Assembly: GCA_013407085.1 (NCBI GenBank)
Contig: JACCGJ010013582.1
Location: forward strand, 62,001-126,000
DNA from: Atriophallophorus winterbourni
Lineage: Eukaryota; Platyhelminthes; Trematoda; Plagiorchiida; Microphallidae
Length of the DNA stretch: 64,000 nt
Direction of reading: 5' to 3'
The notes beneath the pieces are model-generated. The model was not told where the DNA came from. It ran no database searches and saw nothing but the letters and a program-made list of their open reading frames with translations. The position numbers and the translations under genes are program-made. Shown here piece after piece: positions 1 through 11,185 of this stretch. Within the stretch, counting starts at the first letter, position 1. Each line of letters opens with the position of its first letter.

Positions 1-180
1 TACCAATTCGTAATTTCTGTAAGATGTTTCTGTTAGCTGATGATATCAAAAATGGAGGCGACTTGACAGCAATGGTAATTGGGTTCTACTGCAGAACAAC
101 CTCGATACATTGCACAACCGGGCTTCTATAGATTAACATCTGCGGAAGTTAAACATTATCTAAAATTATACAGGTTGACT
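1..180 (+). pseudogene. CR1-like LINE reverse transcriptase remnant (left edge)
   Basis: The window opens inside a decayed non-LTR retrotransposon. One frame around bases 20-55 reads as an RT active-site box resembling FLLADDIK. It is followed, with frame changes, by residues like those after the catalytic box in CR1-like LINEs (a WRRLDS-like stretch, then a QNNLDTLHN-like stretch). No frame stays open beyond a few dozen codons, so this is a dead fragment cut by the window edge. The same box is better preserved in the LINE at 5.3-6.7 kb. The family call rests on the motif and its following context and is moderate; the right end is approximate. Confidence 0.5.
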
Positions 181-2078
181 ATCATCACGAATGTTTACAC
201 AACGGCCACACAAAAATAAGTTTTTGTATATTGTTTATACATCCTGAAGTTTGAGTTTATCGGATGCGTTTCAAATGAGGTATGCTTTGAGGGTAGATAA
301 TAATTAAGTCCAAGAACACTAACACAGATGCAGTTCAATACAGCAGGAGAATCAATACAGGAATAACTGGTTACAGAATACGACGAAACAGACACCGCGA
401 TGTCATGTCTGAATTTCAACAGAAAAGGGATGTTCAACATCTCAACCAGAAACATGTAATCAATCGTGTCGAAACCGATGTCCTGAGTTACGCTTACCGC
501 TTACACTTTCATCTAAGTCAACGATATAGAAATGCTAAGTACACAAAAGGACCATCAAACATATTGTTACGAGCAATTCCCAATATAACAGAATTTCTAC
601 CCAAAGGCCTTATCAATCAACCAGCAACGCGTTACCTCAAGCCTTTAGTTTATAAACCCAGAATCCGGCCAAAGATCACCTGCTCAGCAATCGTCCAATA
701 TATTCACTTCTTATAGACGCGTAACAAACTATCCATCAATCACGATCGACCGTAAGTGCATATTGTGATTATTGTTCAGTGTACAAACATTGTGATATTC
801 ATCCATTTGGTCAATACACGAGTTCGAGTTCGGTTGTGTTTTCTGACTGACGTCTGGGCCGGTGCAATACCGTACAGTTATGACACACAGAAGTATGTGA
901 GATACTTTTATGGTTACATACAAAGTGTTTTTTGAAAATATTCTCAACAACAAATACTTTATATCGTATTTTTTATGTGATCGCACCTACATGCGTAATA
1001 GGAAATAATTAAAATTGAATACATGAAAGTGTTTTAATTCATTGTTGGACTGTTGTATTCAGAATTCACTCCCTACAAATGTGGTGGACATAAACACATA
1101 CATATAAATAGGTGTATTTCAGTTTTAATATTGCAAAGACAATTTATTTCTTGACCTCAAATCTTGCATCTTTAATCTTTGATCATTACGAAAGTATACG
1201 TAAAAGTGCTCGCAGAACCAGGCGTCAAACGTGCACACTTGTAGATAGCGGCCAAGTAAATAAACACAAAACGCTCCAGCTCAGGTTTTGAACTAAATAT
1301 CGGTTGAAGAACGTGCCAAGCATTAAAAGGAAAAACAAATTCATATCCACTAACCTTGAGGATCTTGGAGCCCTAATGTAGTGAATCAAGTTTTTGTACC
1401 ATTAAAATGTGTTACAGGTTATCATGTGATATGACTTAACAATGTATATCGTAACGCTAAATGCTGTGATTACACAGAAATTTAAAGAATGGTTGTAATT
1501 TATGCAACCTGTTTATTAACGGAACTGATAACATTCAATTCCGACTTGTAAAAAAAACACTACGGAACTTCCTTGACAGGCTAGACGTATTCGGCATTAG
1601 CACATGCATCCTCTGACTATCAATCTTTCTTTCTTGGAGAAAGAGACAATGACAGCGATAAGTTTACCCAAATCTTCTCGTATAATAAATGTGCCCAAAT
1701 TGCTTCTTAGTTTATTGAATTATAGATCTGTCTGATTGTCGTCGTAAAAAGCTCATACATTCTTCGTATAATAAGCAATAACCAATTAGCTTTTCTGCTG
1801 ATTGCTCTCACCCGTTTATTAAATTTACACGATTATATCAATCAAACTGTGAGGTTTTCACAGTACAAAAATGTTCTAGATGTGAACGATGCTTTTCTTT
1901 TCGTAATTGTTAATTTGATCAAGCAATTCTGGTTAATTCAGAACACTTGATTCTACAGAAGTTATTAAATGTCAATCAAATGTACGTTTATTCAGCAGAA
2001 GTGCGACAGAGCTCATTGATACGCAAGATATAATGGCATATGTTATCGGGACAGAAATTGAGATCTTAGCGGTTTGTG
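181..2078. other. AT-rich stretch, no recognised gene
   Basis: Short open frames exist (about 405-716 on plus; 195-455 and 729-986 on minus). They overlap each other on opposite strands, lack recognisable domains, and do not continue into neighbouring exons that I can see. I recognise no RNA gene or mobile element here. The stretch may hold old, unrecognisable repeat debris. Confidence 0.5.
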
Positions 2079-2104
2079 AGAGGGTATATATATATATACC
2101 CTCT
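2079..2104. repeat. Perfect 26-bp palindrome with TA core
   Basis: AGAGGG, a run of TA dinucleotides, then CCCTCT form a perfect inverted repeat able to fold into a hairpin or cruciform. It lies exactly where recognisable LINE coding sequence begins, so it may mark the 5' truncation point or insertion site of that LINE. The symmetry is seen directly; the role is inference. Confidence 0.7.
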
Positions 2105-3440
2105 TAAAAACCGATTAGATCTTCCTGCTGATATCATTCTTATAACTGAATCTTGGACAAAAAAGGAACAATCAGACGGTGAACTTCTGATTCCAAAATA
2201 TCACATTTTTAGAAAAGACCGCTTTTCGAAATGGGAGGAAGTTGCCTCGTTTATGTTCACTCTAACCTCCAAGCTAACATCATCATTTCATCCGTATTAA
2301 GTCATATCGAAGATTCTATCTGACTGGCACTACCGGCCTTCGATCTTTTACTTGGATGCATCTACTATCCACCACCTACTATTTCTTCAACGCTTCAACG
2401 CTTGACTGATTGTTTCATAGAATCCTCTATCCACCCTTGCCGCTATAAATCAATTGCAGGAGATTTCAACATGCCTTCTCTCAACAAGGTAGAATGCAAC
2501 GACACAAATCTTAATTCTTTTTCCAATACCATCAAACTATTAGGTTTTACACAGTTTGTTGATAAACCAACGCGCAATAAAAATATCCTTGACCTTGTCT
2601 TCACTTTGAATATCACACCTTCAAACCTGAACGTATCTCCGTCATTTTTCAATGGAGACCATAACATTATATCTTTTGAATTGAGTTGCAATAGCATAAT
2701 AACTAGATTGGAAAATCTTTAAAAACCTCATTAGAAACGAAGATTGGACTGAATTTTTCCTTTCTGACAATTTTAATGTAACCTCAAATATCTTTCATAA
2801 TAAACTTGGTGACTTACTACAGAAATCTACTACCAGACATGCTAGACACCCTAAACTGAGTAGAGCTCATAAGTTAGAAAAACGCATTGCTTATTTGACA
2901 TCATATTCTCGTAATAAGCATGAGATATCTTCCCTTTTGCACGCGTATGAACTATCTGACAAACTAGTACAAATTATGAACCATAAACTGATTTCTGACG
3001 AGTCTACAGCCCTCAAGTCTAGTAAAAGACAGAAAGCATTATCTACATTAATGAACGCTAGGGCATCGGAAAATTCAGATAAGATAAACTACATCAATAA
3101 ACAGGATCAACATGGTAATAATTGCACAGTATTAACTGAGCCTTTTGCTATTTGCGAAGAATTTCTTTTATTTTTCAATGCTTCATATAATACCAACTCT
3201 TATCCAGAGGTAATCATACACCCTACATGCAATACTTTAGACACAATTACAATTAATACCTCTGATATACGTGAAGTTTGTAATCAAGTTACAATCTCTT
3301 ACAAACCTGATGAAACAGGTTTCGTACCAGCAATATGCAGAATTGGATCTGAAGACTTCTTTTTATTACTACTCAATCTCTTTAATACGTCTATCAAATC
3401 AGGAACAATCCTCTTAGAATGGGAACATTCCGTTGTTATT
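2105..3440 (+). pseudogene. CR1-like LINE, endonuclease and start of RT (5' part)
   Basis: This is the 5' part of a non-LTR retrotransposon that copies itself by target-primed reverse transcription. Near 2,115-2,250 a frame reads like the start of an apurinic-type endonuclease (PADIILITESW, then a GG-rich stretch). Near 2,450-2,480 is the catalytic GDFNMP motif, followed by a DLVFT stretch and a GDHN motif near 2,655-2,670 (the usual SDH box has G for S). Around 2,722-2,895 the reading frame shifts. From 2,895 to 3,440 the RT N-terminal region is open in one frame. The frame is then cut in the middle of a codon run by an LTR element and resumes at 5,328 in the same phase. It is not functional because of frame changes and stops. 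CR1-like is the best clade guess. Confidence 0.75.
3437..3440. repeat. Left target-site duplication TATT
   Basis: TATT immediately precedes the left LTR (3441) and is repeated at 5328-5331 just after the right LTR. Taking out the element plus one copy rejoins the LINE frame without a shift, so this is a genuine 4-bp target duplication. Confidence 0.9.
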
Positions 3441-3597
3441 TGTAGTAGACCAGATTACTACAATAATATCCCCAAGAACGTTGGAGAAAAAGCAGGTTGA
3501 CTGGAAGATTTATAGCGGTAGCCAAAAAGGTACACGAATCAACGGAAAGTGCGTTATCAAGGTCAATTGTTATATACAGTAAAACAATGTTGTTACA
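3441..3597 (-). repeat. LTR (3' LTR of the minus-strand element)
   Basis: This 157-bp terminal repeat matches 5142-5327 almost base for base, but lacks 29 bp. The missing block lies between two short ACACGA repeats, as expected of a slippage or recombination deletion. The ends are TGTAGTAG and TTGTTACA in plus-strand reading. Confidence 0.88.
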
Positions 3598-3613
3598 CAG
3601 CCCCCTTCCAAGA
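3598..3613 (-). other. Polypurine tract of the CsRn1-like element
   Basis: On the minus strand this is a purine-rich run (GGAAGGGGG, then CTG) directly before the 3' LTR. That is the position where plus-strand DNA priming occurs in LTR retroelements. It helps fix the element's orientation as minus. Confidence 0.65.
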
Positions 3614-4468
3614 AGTCTGGTCAGAGGAGACTCCTGATCAGGAATTGACAATTGAACTGGCCAAGCGGTGTCAGGTCGTTCCAGGCTGGAACATAGTCTC
3701 TCAGCAACCAGTAACTTCGAAGTCAGCCAAGGCACTTGATCTGCGTGGGTCGATTGTCGGTGGTGACCAGGGTAGGATACACGAAAAACCGATCAGTACT
3801 AAGCCAAGTCACGTCTCACATGGAGTGAACGTGCTGCCTGAGCCGAATCACATGGGGTGAACGAGCTGCTAGCGGGAATCGCCCGTCTGGCATGGTCTTA
3901 GTATGAACCCAGTAGGAGCAGATGTAGGCACATCCGTAGGCTTGACAACAAAGAACCAGAAGCTTCGAAAACATAGTCCGTGCTGAGAAGTTCCTGCACC
4001 CCCAGGGTCGATGGCGAACGGCCTCACCTGGAGAAAGCTGAGTGGCGTGTCGTCGGGCTGGTAAGGACCTTGTCTGATAAGTTTCGTGTTGAGCGGCGTG
4101 TGCTGATGGTAGGGGCTACCGGAAGGATGGCGACAAGCGTCGGTGATCCGGGGGTGGCGCGTGCCACGATTTCCACTGCGGGAGGTGCATGTGTACCTGA
4201 GAAGTGAGAAGAAAAAAAAACTCTCTGGTGCATGGGTTTATGGCCACGACCGAGATATAGTGAAGAGGTACAAAAAGCATGCACGGGATATACCAAGCGA
4301 TAATAACGTGCTAAATACCCGCTACATAATTGGCAAATGTGCCGTTCTGGGCGCACTCAAAGTGGAGATGGCGGATTGTGGGTATATACTTGATGTACAA
4401 GCGGTTATTATCCCAAATGGCGTGGGTGCCATGACAGTGTCATGCTGCACGTACCCACTGGCTTTCGG

Positions 4469-4822
4469 TCATACTACTTTTTTCGTAACAAACGTAACGT
4501 AAGCACGAATGCCAGGATGGAAAAGATTGCGTATGGTGTGACTAATGCGCCGTCTAAAGGCAGACAGGGTAAGTAGTCGGAAAGCGCTTTGCGATAAGGC
4601 GCAAAGGATATCGCCCAAGCCATCGGGCAAGGGGAGAGGTGTGATGAAAGAATAGGCGTCCCTGAGCTGTACGATGCCGGCATCGGTAGCTTGCACTGCA
4701 GCGATTTCGCTGAGTTCGAGGGAGAGTGGACGGTCTATCACACACGTTGTAAGGATAGGAATTGTGGCACCTAAGATATATCGTATGTCAGTCGTAAAAT
4801 GACTGACAAAATCCTGGTGCAT
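4469..4822 (-). pseudogene. Gypsy pol fragment: RNase H end to integrase start
   Basis: A minus-strand frame of about 117 codons resembles the stretch of Gypsy pol between RNase H and integrase. Its beginning (FVSHFTTDIRYI) matches the end of the RNase H or connection region. Its end (SAFRRRISHTIRNLFHPGIRA) resembles the integrase zinc-binding segment, with the FHPG histidine. The usual DALSR-like boundary is damaged. Nothing upstream encodes protease or RT, so no working polyprotein could be made. Family: CsRn1/Gypsy, consistent with the primer site at 5125-5139. Confidence 0.7.
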
Positions 4823-5124
4823 AGTCTCTCTAGGAGAGTACCTACCCGACGATCCGTTGATTGATGTACGAGGGGCTTACAAGCAGTAAACAAAGTAAAC
4901 TGTCTGCCCTGTAGATTGTGTTCTAACCCGACTTGTGAATTGATCAACAAGTGTAGTTATGTGATGCATATGACGTTTTGATGTAAAACGTGTCAAAGGA
5001 TGTAAAAAAATTATCCTGAAATAACGCCGATGTAAATCGGGAAAAGACGTACCGGAAAAAAAATCTCGAATTGTGCGTGGATATTGGGCTTACCAATAGT
5101 AGTACACGAAGGATTCGTGCATCA

Positions 5125-5139
5125 CGTCGGGCTCACCAA
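5125..5139 (-). other. Primer-binding site, CsRn1 type
   Basis: Minus-strand TTGGTGAGCCCGACG lies two bases inside the 5' LTR. The same TTGGTGAGCCCG core follows the 5' LTR of the plus-strand element at 10,314. It matches the primer site reported for CsRn1-type elements, thought to use tRNA-Trp. The identity of the tRNA is recalled, not checked. Confidence 0.75.
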
Positions 5140-5141
5140 TT

Positions 5142-5327
5142 TGTAGTAGACCAGGTTACTACAATAATATCCCCAAGAACGTTGGAGAAAAAGCAGGTTG
5201 ACTGGAAGATTTATAGCGGTAGCCAAAAAGGTACACGAAGGTACATGGTAGCAATCACGGAACACGAATCAACGGAAAGTGCGTTATCAAGGTCAATTGT
5301 TATATACAGTAAAACAATGTTGTTACA
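5142..5327 (-). repeat. LTR (5' LTR of the minus-strand element)
   Basis: This 186-bp repeat pairs with 3441-3597 and has the same TG...CA ends. It keeps the 29-bp block that the partner has lost. Outside that block the two differ at very few positions, suggesting a fairly recent insertion relative to the decayed LINE around it. Confidence 0.88.
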
Positions 5328-6717
5328 TATTCCGCGACATAAGTCCGGATCACTACATACAGATACCAATTATCGACCCATTAATCACACACCACTTCTA
5401 GCTAGAATATTTGAGAAGCTTGTCAGACAGGCCACCCTAGCATACTTGACACCAAACTATTTCATATCAAACCAGCACGGATTTCTCAACAGAAAATCTT
5501 GCGTCACTTGTCAACTAGAATTTCTGAATTACGTGACACAATCACTAGATTCAAACCTTGGAGTCATAGTTGTATTCATTGATATTATGAAAGCCTTCGA
5601 CAGGGTCCCGCATAATCTACTCCTCCTAAAATTATCTGCTGTAGGTATTACTGGAAACCTACTTTCGTGGTTCAAATCTTTCCTTACTGGTCGCACCTTT
5701 TCGGTAGATATAAATGGCTAACGTTCTAGAACTTTGCTAATTCCAAGCGGAGTCATACAAGGAAGCGTTCTAGGTCCACTACTCTTCTTGATATTAATCA
5801 ACGACATACTATCTGTCATAACACACTGTAAGATCTTTTTGTTTGCAGATGATATAAAAGTCACCATAGCCTTTCAATCTAACCAGACTAACGACTTTAT
5901 ATCAAAATTGAACCAAGACCTGAATGCTCTCCTTCAATGGAGTATTCGAAACGTTCTTGAGTTCTCCACCAATAAATCAACTTTCATAAATTTCAACTGT
6001 ATCATACCAGAAGATTCGATCATCCTAAATAATACACCCTTACAACCAGCACAATGTGTACGTGATTTAGGTTATCGATATTCTGGATCCCTTAGATTTC
6101 ATGAACAAATTTGCTACTTAATTTCTAAAACAAAAAAGAATATAGGTTTACTTCATAGATTCATCTCTCTGCCCCAGTGCAAGCTGGAACTTTACAAGTT
6201 ACATACACTACCTCTATTAGATTACTGCAACATTAAATCTAGTAACATTACTCGGTCTGATAGCAATGCTTCAGAAGGCATCCAACGTTCTTTCACACGA
6301 TCCATTACCACCAGTTCGGATAAGCACTCATATAAGGAATGATGTGATATCCTAGGATTGAAACCTTTATGGTTTCGAAGAATAAAACAAAATCTTATAC
6401 TCTTTTACAGAATAATGAAAAAAGATATGATCGACATTGATTTACAATTAGATTTCAAAAACTCTGAAGTACATAATCTTCGACACAAAAACGAAATATG
6501 TATACCGAAAATCCACAATCGTATACGAAAAGATTTCTTCATTTATAAATATCCTCGTTTATGGAATTTACTTCCTAATAATATAAGATTGAGCACTTCT
6601 CAAACTGAAATCAAAAAACAACCCAACTCTTTTTTATCTCCGGAAAAATTAGGTAAGCTATTTCTAATTAATACAACTATAGACAATTTATACTTATACG
6701 GCATAAGAGGCTTTTGA
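5328..6717 (+). pseudogene. CR1-like LINE, RT domain and C-terminus (3' part)
   Basis: This continues the LINE of 2.1-3.4 kb in the same phase after the inserted LTR element. RT blocks are visible in order: NYRPI near 5,375; FIDIMKAFDRVPH near 5,575-5,615 (first catalytic Asp); GVIQGSVLGPLLF near 5,750; and FLFADDIK near 5,838-5,862 (catalytic Asp pair). The C-terminal region after 6,358 has the usual late-LINE pattern ending in RLWNLLPNNIR. Two in-frame stops, near 5,719 and at 6,340-6,342, break it, so it is a pseudogene. Without those stops and the insertion the RT would be close to full length. AT-rich sequence with an A-run follows at about 6,730, which may be the element's 3' tail. Confidence 0.85.
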
Positions 6718-7192
6718 TATTTTTGTTCACCAAAAAAAAATTTTAAAGTGACATATAACTTTCTTCTTGAGAATTTACTTTTCAGAATTGTTGAAATTCA
6801 ACAAAATACACTCTCGCAATTCTTGAAAGGGCGATGCAACGCATATCATCTTGACCCGATGATGTGAACTCTCCATACAATTATCTGCGTTTGAAGTTGA
6901 ATCTGGAACATCATACATGAATGAACATTGCGGTCCAGAACTACCGAAACTGTAATTAACCCATTTTACCAATTACAGTCGTATTCGTTAAAAACATGAA
7001 CCTTTATCATTTATTTTCCCGATATTCTATCAACTCTATGTTTTAAACAAGCTACCATCTGTACAAAAGTTATCTAACTATTTTTTACGGTTGTTAAAAA
7101 AAACAATTTATTTATGTTTGACCTTAACATTTTTATATTTACCGTTTTTATTTGATGTACATATTCATGAAAACAAAATATCATGCATAGCA

Positions 7193-7194
<2 letters not shown>
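6718..7194. other. AT-rich intergenic sequence
   Basis: This lies downstream of the LINE and contains its probable A-rich 3' end near 6,730, then sequence with no recognisable gene up to a TA microsatellite. Confidence 0.5.
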
Positions 7195-7235
<41 letters not shown>

Positions 7236-7239
7236 TATA
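7195..7239. repeat. (TA)n microsatellite
   Basis: An almost pure AT dinucleotide run, interrupted once by C near base 7,230. Confidence 0.95.
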
Positions 7240-7379
7240 ATCATTTAACAATAAAAAGTTCCACTCGGCAATGCATGTGAAAAAAAGGTACAATATGGGG
7301 GGAAATTGTATTGTCCATTGTTCCACTTGTCTTTCTTTATTTTTTGGACATTTTTTACAAATTTAAAAGTGGAACACAA

Positions 7380-9380
7380 AATAAAATGCACTCTCTCCAC
7401 CGTTGCCGGTTATCAGCCATCGTCGACAGCGTGTCAAGCAAGAGACCTTCAATATCCTTTGGACCACACCCAGGAAGCCAAGTTCGTCCGAGCCGAGCTA
7501 AGCCCTTCTCCCAGGTCAGCGGTTGTCCAACTGAACACCGCCGCCAGCCTGGGCCAACCGACACACGCAGCGCGCGGTGCCTCAATTCAACGTTGATAGT
7601 GAGGTGGTGCCACCACACTCGTGAAAGACTCCGTAAACATCGATGTTAAAAATCCACCAAGCTCAGGAGCTCTTATGCGCGTACTGCCCAGCTCTCGCAC
7701 CCGTAAATCTAGACCGTCCTGACTGAGGCCAGGTTAACCCTCCCTTTGAGTCTCAAACTTACGTTAGACCGCTCCCAGAGATGACCTAGACTGGTGAACG
7801 CAAAGCGTGCTCTCGCAATGCGAGAGCCGATCTCACTTACCAGCCCTCCTTCCGCCATTATACTGCTACCAAGATTGGATAACTGTCCCACACGTTCCAT
7901 AGATTGGTCATCGACCGTCAGAGTGGGCTGCTACCCCTTGAAATCTTAAAGAAGAACCTTACAATAATTTGCAGCTAAGACCACTAAAGTACTCAGCCCA
8001 TCGTTTCAAGCGTCTACTAAGATTGATGATCGGCGAGCTGACGGTTTTGCAAATAGTTTCGCTCACTGTATTCAGCTTCGAACCATTAGCTTTATTTAAC
8101 TGAAACCGTTTGCGAGTATTGCCCGATTCGACTGCAAGCTCCATCTCACATGCACGTTGCGTCCACCAGAACTCGCGGTCATTCCTTAAGATGGCCTTCG
8201 AGCGGGTATCGAATTCTCTCCGAGTACGGTTGTGTTCAGTGCCAGTGGGTAAAGTTCGACGATAATCAGATAAAGCAAGTGACTGAGCCGAAATCCAAGA
8301 GCGCGGCGAAGAGCGAGTGGGTTGACAGCTTTCAGAAGTAGCGCAGGACACTACTGTCCAAACAAAGTTCCAGTGCTGCTCCACATCAGATAGAGGTGCT
8401 TCGGCGAGCTTCCGGGTCAATACCCGATGAAACTTGGTTCTGACAACAGCAGTAGTCGTAGTCCTTATTGCTGGTCCAGTATGAACGTCAATCATCGATG
8501 CTACCAAGCCACCTGTAGCTAATAGCAATGTTGTCAATTAGAGACCAGACGTGCTGTGATGGTTAGCGCCATGTGGCCATTCGACGATGAGAACGTCGAC
8601 ATATCTTACTGAAGATACAGAGACGGTGATCGCCACTGAATGTGAGCAATCGGTCTCCGTTATCTGAACGCCCGCCACCTAACCCATGCTGACCTCCGAG
8701 GTGGCGCTCGTATTCATACAGGCGACCAACTCGAGCATTGAGATCTCCTGCCATGAATACAAGATCTGTCCTGCATGCCTTACAAAACAAACTATGCAAC
8801 TCCTAATAGAAGCTGTCCTTACTGAGATCCGTTGGAGCATAGGCAGAAATCACAAACAAGTCCTACTGCGTTTTGTCTCGCCTGTTTACCCGACAGTTGC
8901 CACGAAATCGTGCACCGCACAGTTTGCTTTCAAAGGGAATGCACCCTAAGAGTAAGTGCTCAGCACAGAAGCTAAGCGCGATACCAACGCCACTTAACCT
9001 GGCACAGGAAGCATCCGGGTCACTAGAGAGGCGCAGGTGGAATCTGATGTATTGATCAGCTGTTGAGACTAACTTACAGAATTCGCTTGTGTCACAGAGA
9101 CGGGTTTCCGACAAGCATCAGATATCAATGCCTAACGCTTCCAGCGTTCGTGCAAGGCCAGCCTGTTGTCCCGGTTGTAGCAAGATCCGAACGTTAAACG
9201 AAGCTTACGTGAAATGAACCCGTGTGCGTATTAGAGTTGCAGCAATCGACGGCGGTCTAGACGGCATGATTCGTACAACAGGTATGGTGAGGGAATCGCG
9301 GATGGTAACATGTGGTGGAAAGGTTGCAGAAGCGATTGAAGACATAGAGTTGAGAGTTTCTGCGATTGTAATTGTCATTG
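7380..9380 (-). pseudogene. LINE with endonuclease joined to RT C-terminus (RT core deleted)
   Basis: Reading right to left, an endonuclease begins near 9,220 (FNVRILLQPG, then SETRL near 9,114). It continues with GVGIALSF near 8,985 and the catalytic AGDLNARVG near 8,740, then a GDRLLTF and MATWR stretch (8,650-8,565). Next comes an RT linker region (8,537-7,959) ending in RRLKRWAEYF. Instead of the RT active-site blocks, the sequence jumps to the far C-terminal part (7,900-7,709; LSNLGSSI, RARFAFTSLGHLW, LKGRVNLASVR) and the closing WQ/WR-rich domain (7,650-7,380). About 600-900 bp of RT is therefore missing. Stops and frameshifts are frequent. The clade is uncertain: it differs from the CR1-like and RTE-like copies elsewhere in the window. 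Confidence 0.75.
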
Positions 9381-9751
9381 TTTGAGTGTGGGCGTGATAC
9401 TATCCGGTTGCCCAGGCCCAAGTAGAATAGTTGATCTTAAGGAAAAGTAACACGACATTGACTTCAGATAATGGGTAATGATTAAAAAGATGTGAAACAT
9501 CGCGTGAACTCTACGATAAAGACTAGCATACTATCGTCAAGCCACATAAGAATGCGAAGTTTTAAAGACATCTAGGTAAAAGTGAAACTTTAGCTTTAGA
9601 AATGAGCTAAACTAGATCACTACCCAGAAAAAAATCACACTGTTTGTATCTAATCGGTCGCAAGGACCACTCTTATTTAACTTGGTTGCATCTGCTCGCA
9701 TTGTTGTTTATTTCAATTTCCGACGGTAAATTTACTCTATTTTGTAGGATT
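9381..9751. other. Spacer without recognised gene
   Basis: AT-rich sequence between the 5' end of a minus-strand LINE and the left LTR of a Gypsy element. Nothing coding is recognisable. Confidence 0.4.
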
Positions 9752-10310
9752 TGTAGCAACCTGTAATTTTACTTTCTTTACAATTGTATTTTGTTTCCCT
9801 CTATGCTTGTTTCAATTACCATTTTGTAAATAAATTTCTTTGTTTCATGTTCACTCATCAACTCAGAAGTTACCGTTTTCTTCCGATAATCGTTATTGCC
9901 ATATCGATCAATCGATTTCTTATTGTCCTATTCACTCATAGACTATCGATCTTCTGTTTTGTTAAATGAGTTGTCGTTGCTCATCCGTTGTATCGCATTC
10001 TGTAAATAATCATTAATTAACAATGTACTTTATGATGCGCGTCTCCTGGTTCTGGTATTGTTCGTGGTGCTGCACAGCCGGTTATACGTGAATCGAGACG
10101 GGAAACGGCAAGATTACCGTACCACCGGATCTTCGAGCTTCACGAATTATTCGTTCGTGATAGACGTGACACAGGAGTTTTGAAGTTAAATTACCTTGTA
10201 TATGTGTGAATAATTGCACCGGACACTAAACCGTCACTTTCCGTGAGTTCGTCCATTCGTCCTGCATTTAATATAACGTTTACTGTTATAACGTGCACAT
10301 ATCCACTACA
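9752..10310 (+). repeat. 5' LTR of the plus-strand CsRn1-like element
   Basis: The start TGTAGCAACC resembles the LTR start of the minus-strand relative (TGTAACAACA on its own strand), and the end CCACTACA is followed by the primer site. Bases from about 9,784 onward are repeated at 11,957-12,345. The left boundary is inferred from the relative and could be off by some bases. Confidence 0.65.
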
Positions 10311-10377
10311 TTATTGGTGAGCCCGAATTCCATTTCTCGCTCAGAACTCCTATATATTTTTTTCAATTTTGCCATAA

Positions 10378-10800
10378 TGTCTTTCGAACCTACTGACACG
10401 TCTGATTCTCAATTGAGTGTTATTGGAGGCAACACTCCGGCTTTTGACCCAGCAAACCCACACATTTGGTTCATTCAGCTCGAAGGAAAGTTTCGTTTTA
10501 GACGCATTACTGAACAAAAAACTAGGTTTTCCTTCGTGCAATCTCAGCTGCCGTCGTATATAGCGAAATAAGTTTTAGACGTTATTGATTTGATGCCAGT
10601 AAATTCGCCCAACGACACATTCAAATCCGCTGTTCTCAAACGCACTATGGCTTCTGACGAGGCGAGGTCAACACAATTGCTTGTCAAGGTAGAGCTTGGA
10701 GATAGAACTCCGTCACAACTACCACGACACATGAGTTTTCTCGTGGGTAACTTAAAGCTGGATAATTCCGTATTGCAACAATTCTGGTTGAATTGATTTT
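10378..10800 (+). pseudogene. Gypsy (CsRn1-like) gag fragment
   Basis: A frame starting at the ATG near 10,378 encodes the N-terminus of a capsid-type Gag. The stretch FDPANPHIWFIQLEGKF resembles the conserved start of CsRn1-family Gag (a P..P..WF.Q.E.QF pattern), which builds the particle that packages element RNA. A stop near 10,570 and frame changes break it. A second frame continues to about 10,795 with a typical mid-Gag pattern (TPSQLPRHMSFLVG). No zinc knuckle survives in a clear frame. Confidence 0.72.
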
Positions 10801-11185
10801 CAGCCTGTGCTTAAGCTGTCCTTGCAGTATCTGTCGATAAAGTTGGTCTAGACACTCTTGCTGAACTTGCCTTTACAATCAAAGGAAATTTAGGCGGAAC
10901 CAAAGTTAATCAATCGGCCAAAGCGAGTTACATATCAAAGCTTAAAACCTCCATATCAATGTTTACCAGAGACCTCTCATCATTACAGCTCAGAATCTCT
11001 AACATGGAGCGTTCTAAAAACTGCCGATTCTTACTTCGCCATCGATCCCGAAGTTGAAGTCGCTTAAGTATTTAAAATACCAACTGGTTTTGCTATTACC
11101 GTCGCCGTATCGGAGACGCCACGCGTAACTGCCGTCCAGGTTAAAAACACCCCAACGCACTCACAGCCAAAGTCGGAAAACCAGC

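Larger units (their letters stand above)
3441..5327 (-). mobile_element. CsRn1-like Gypsy LTR element, internally deleted, inside LINE
   Basis: Two direct repeats with TG...CA ends bound a 1.9-kb insertion flanked by TATT. Read on the minus strand, the element starts with its 5' LTR (5327 to 5142). A primer site TTGGTGAGCCCGACG follows two bases later, then noncoding sequence, then a Gypsy pol fragment (RNase H end and start of integrase, about 4822 to 4469). It ends with a polypurine tract GGAAGGGGG directly before the 3' LTR (3597 to 3441). Gag, protease and RT are absent, so it is a non-autonomous deletion derivative. The primer site is the kind reported for trematode CsRn1 elements (tRNA-Trp). 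Much of 3,614-4,468 is GC-richer than its surroundings and has no clear coding frame. The host LINE is older than this insertion. Confidence 0.85.

Noticed and set aside
195..986. Three overlapping short frames as genes
   Set aside because: They lie on opposite strands over the same bases, have no recognisable domains, and match chance expectation.
3441..5327. Plus-strand TRIM-like element of unknown origin
   Set aside because: On the minus strand the primer site, polypurine tract and Gypsy pol fragment are all in place, so it is a CsRn1-like derivative in minus orientation.
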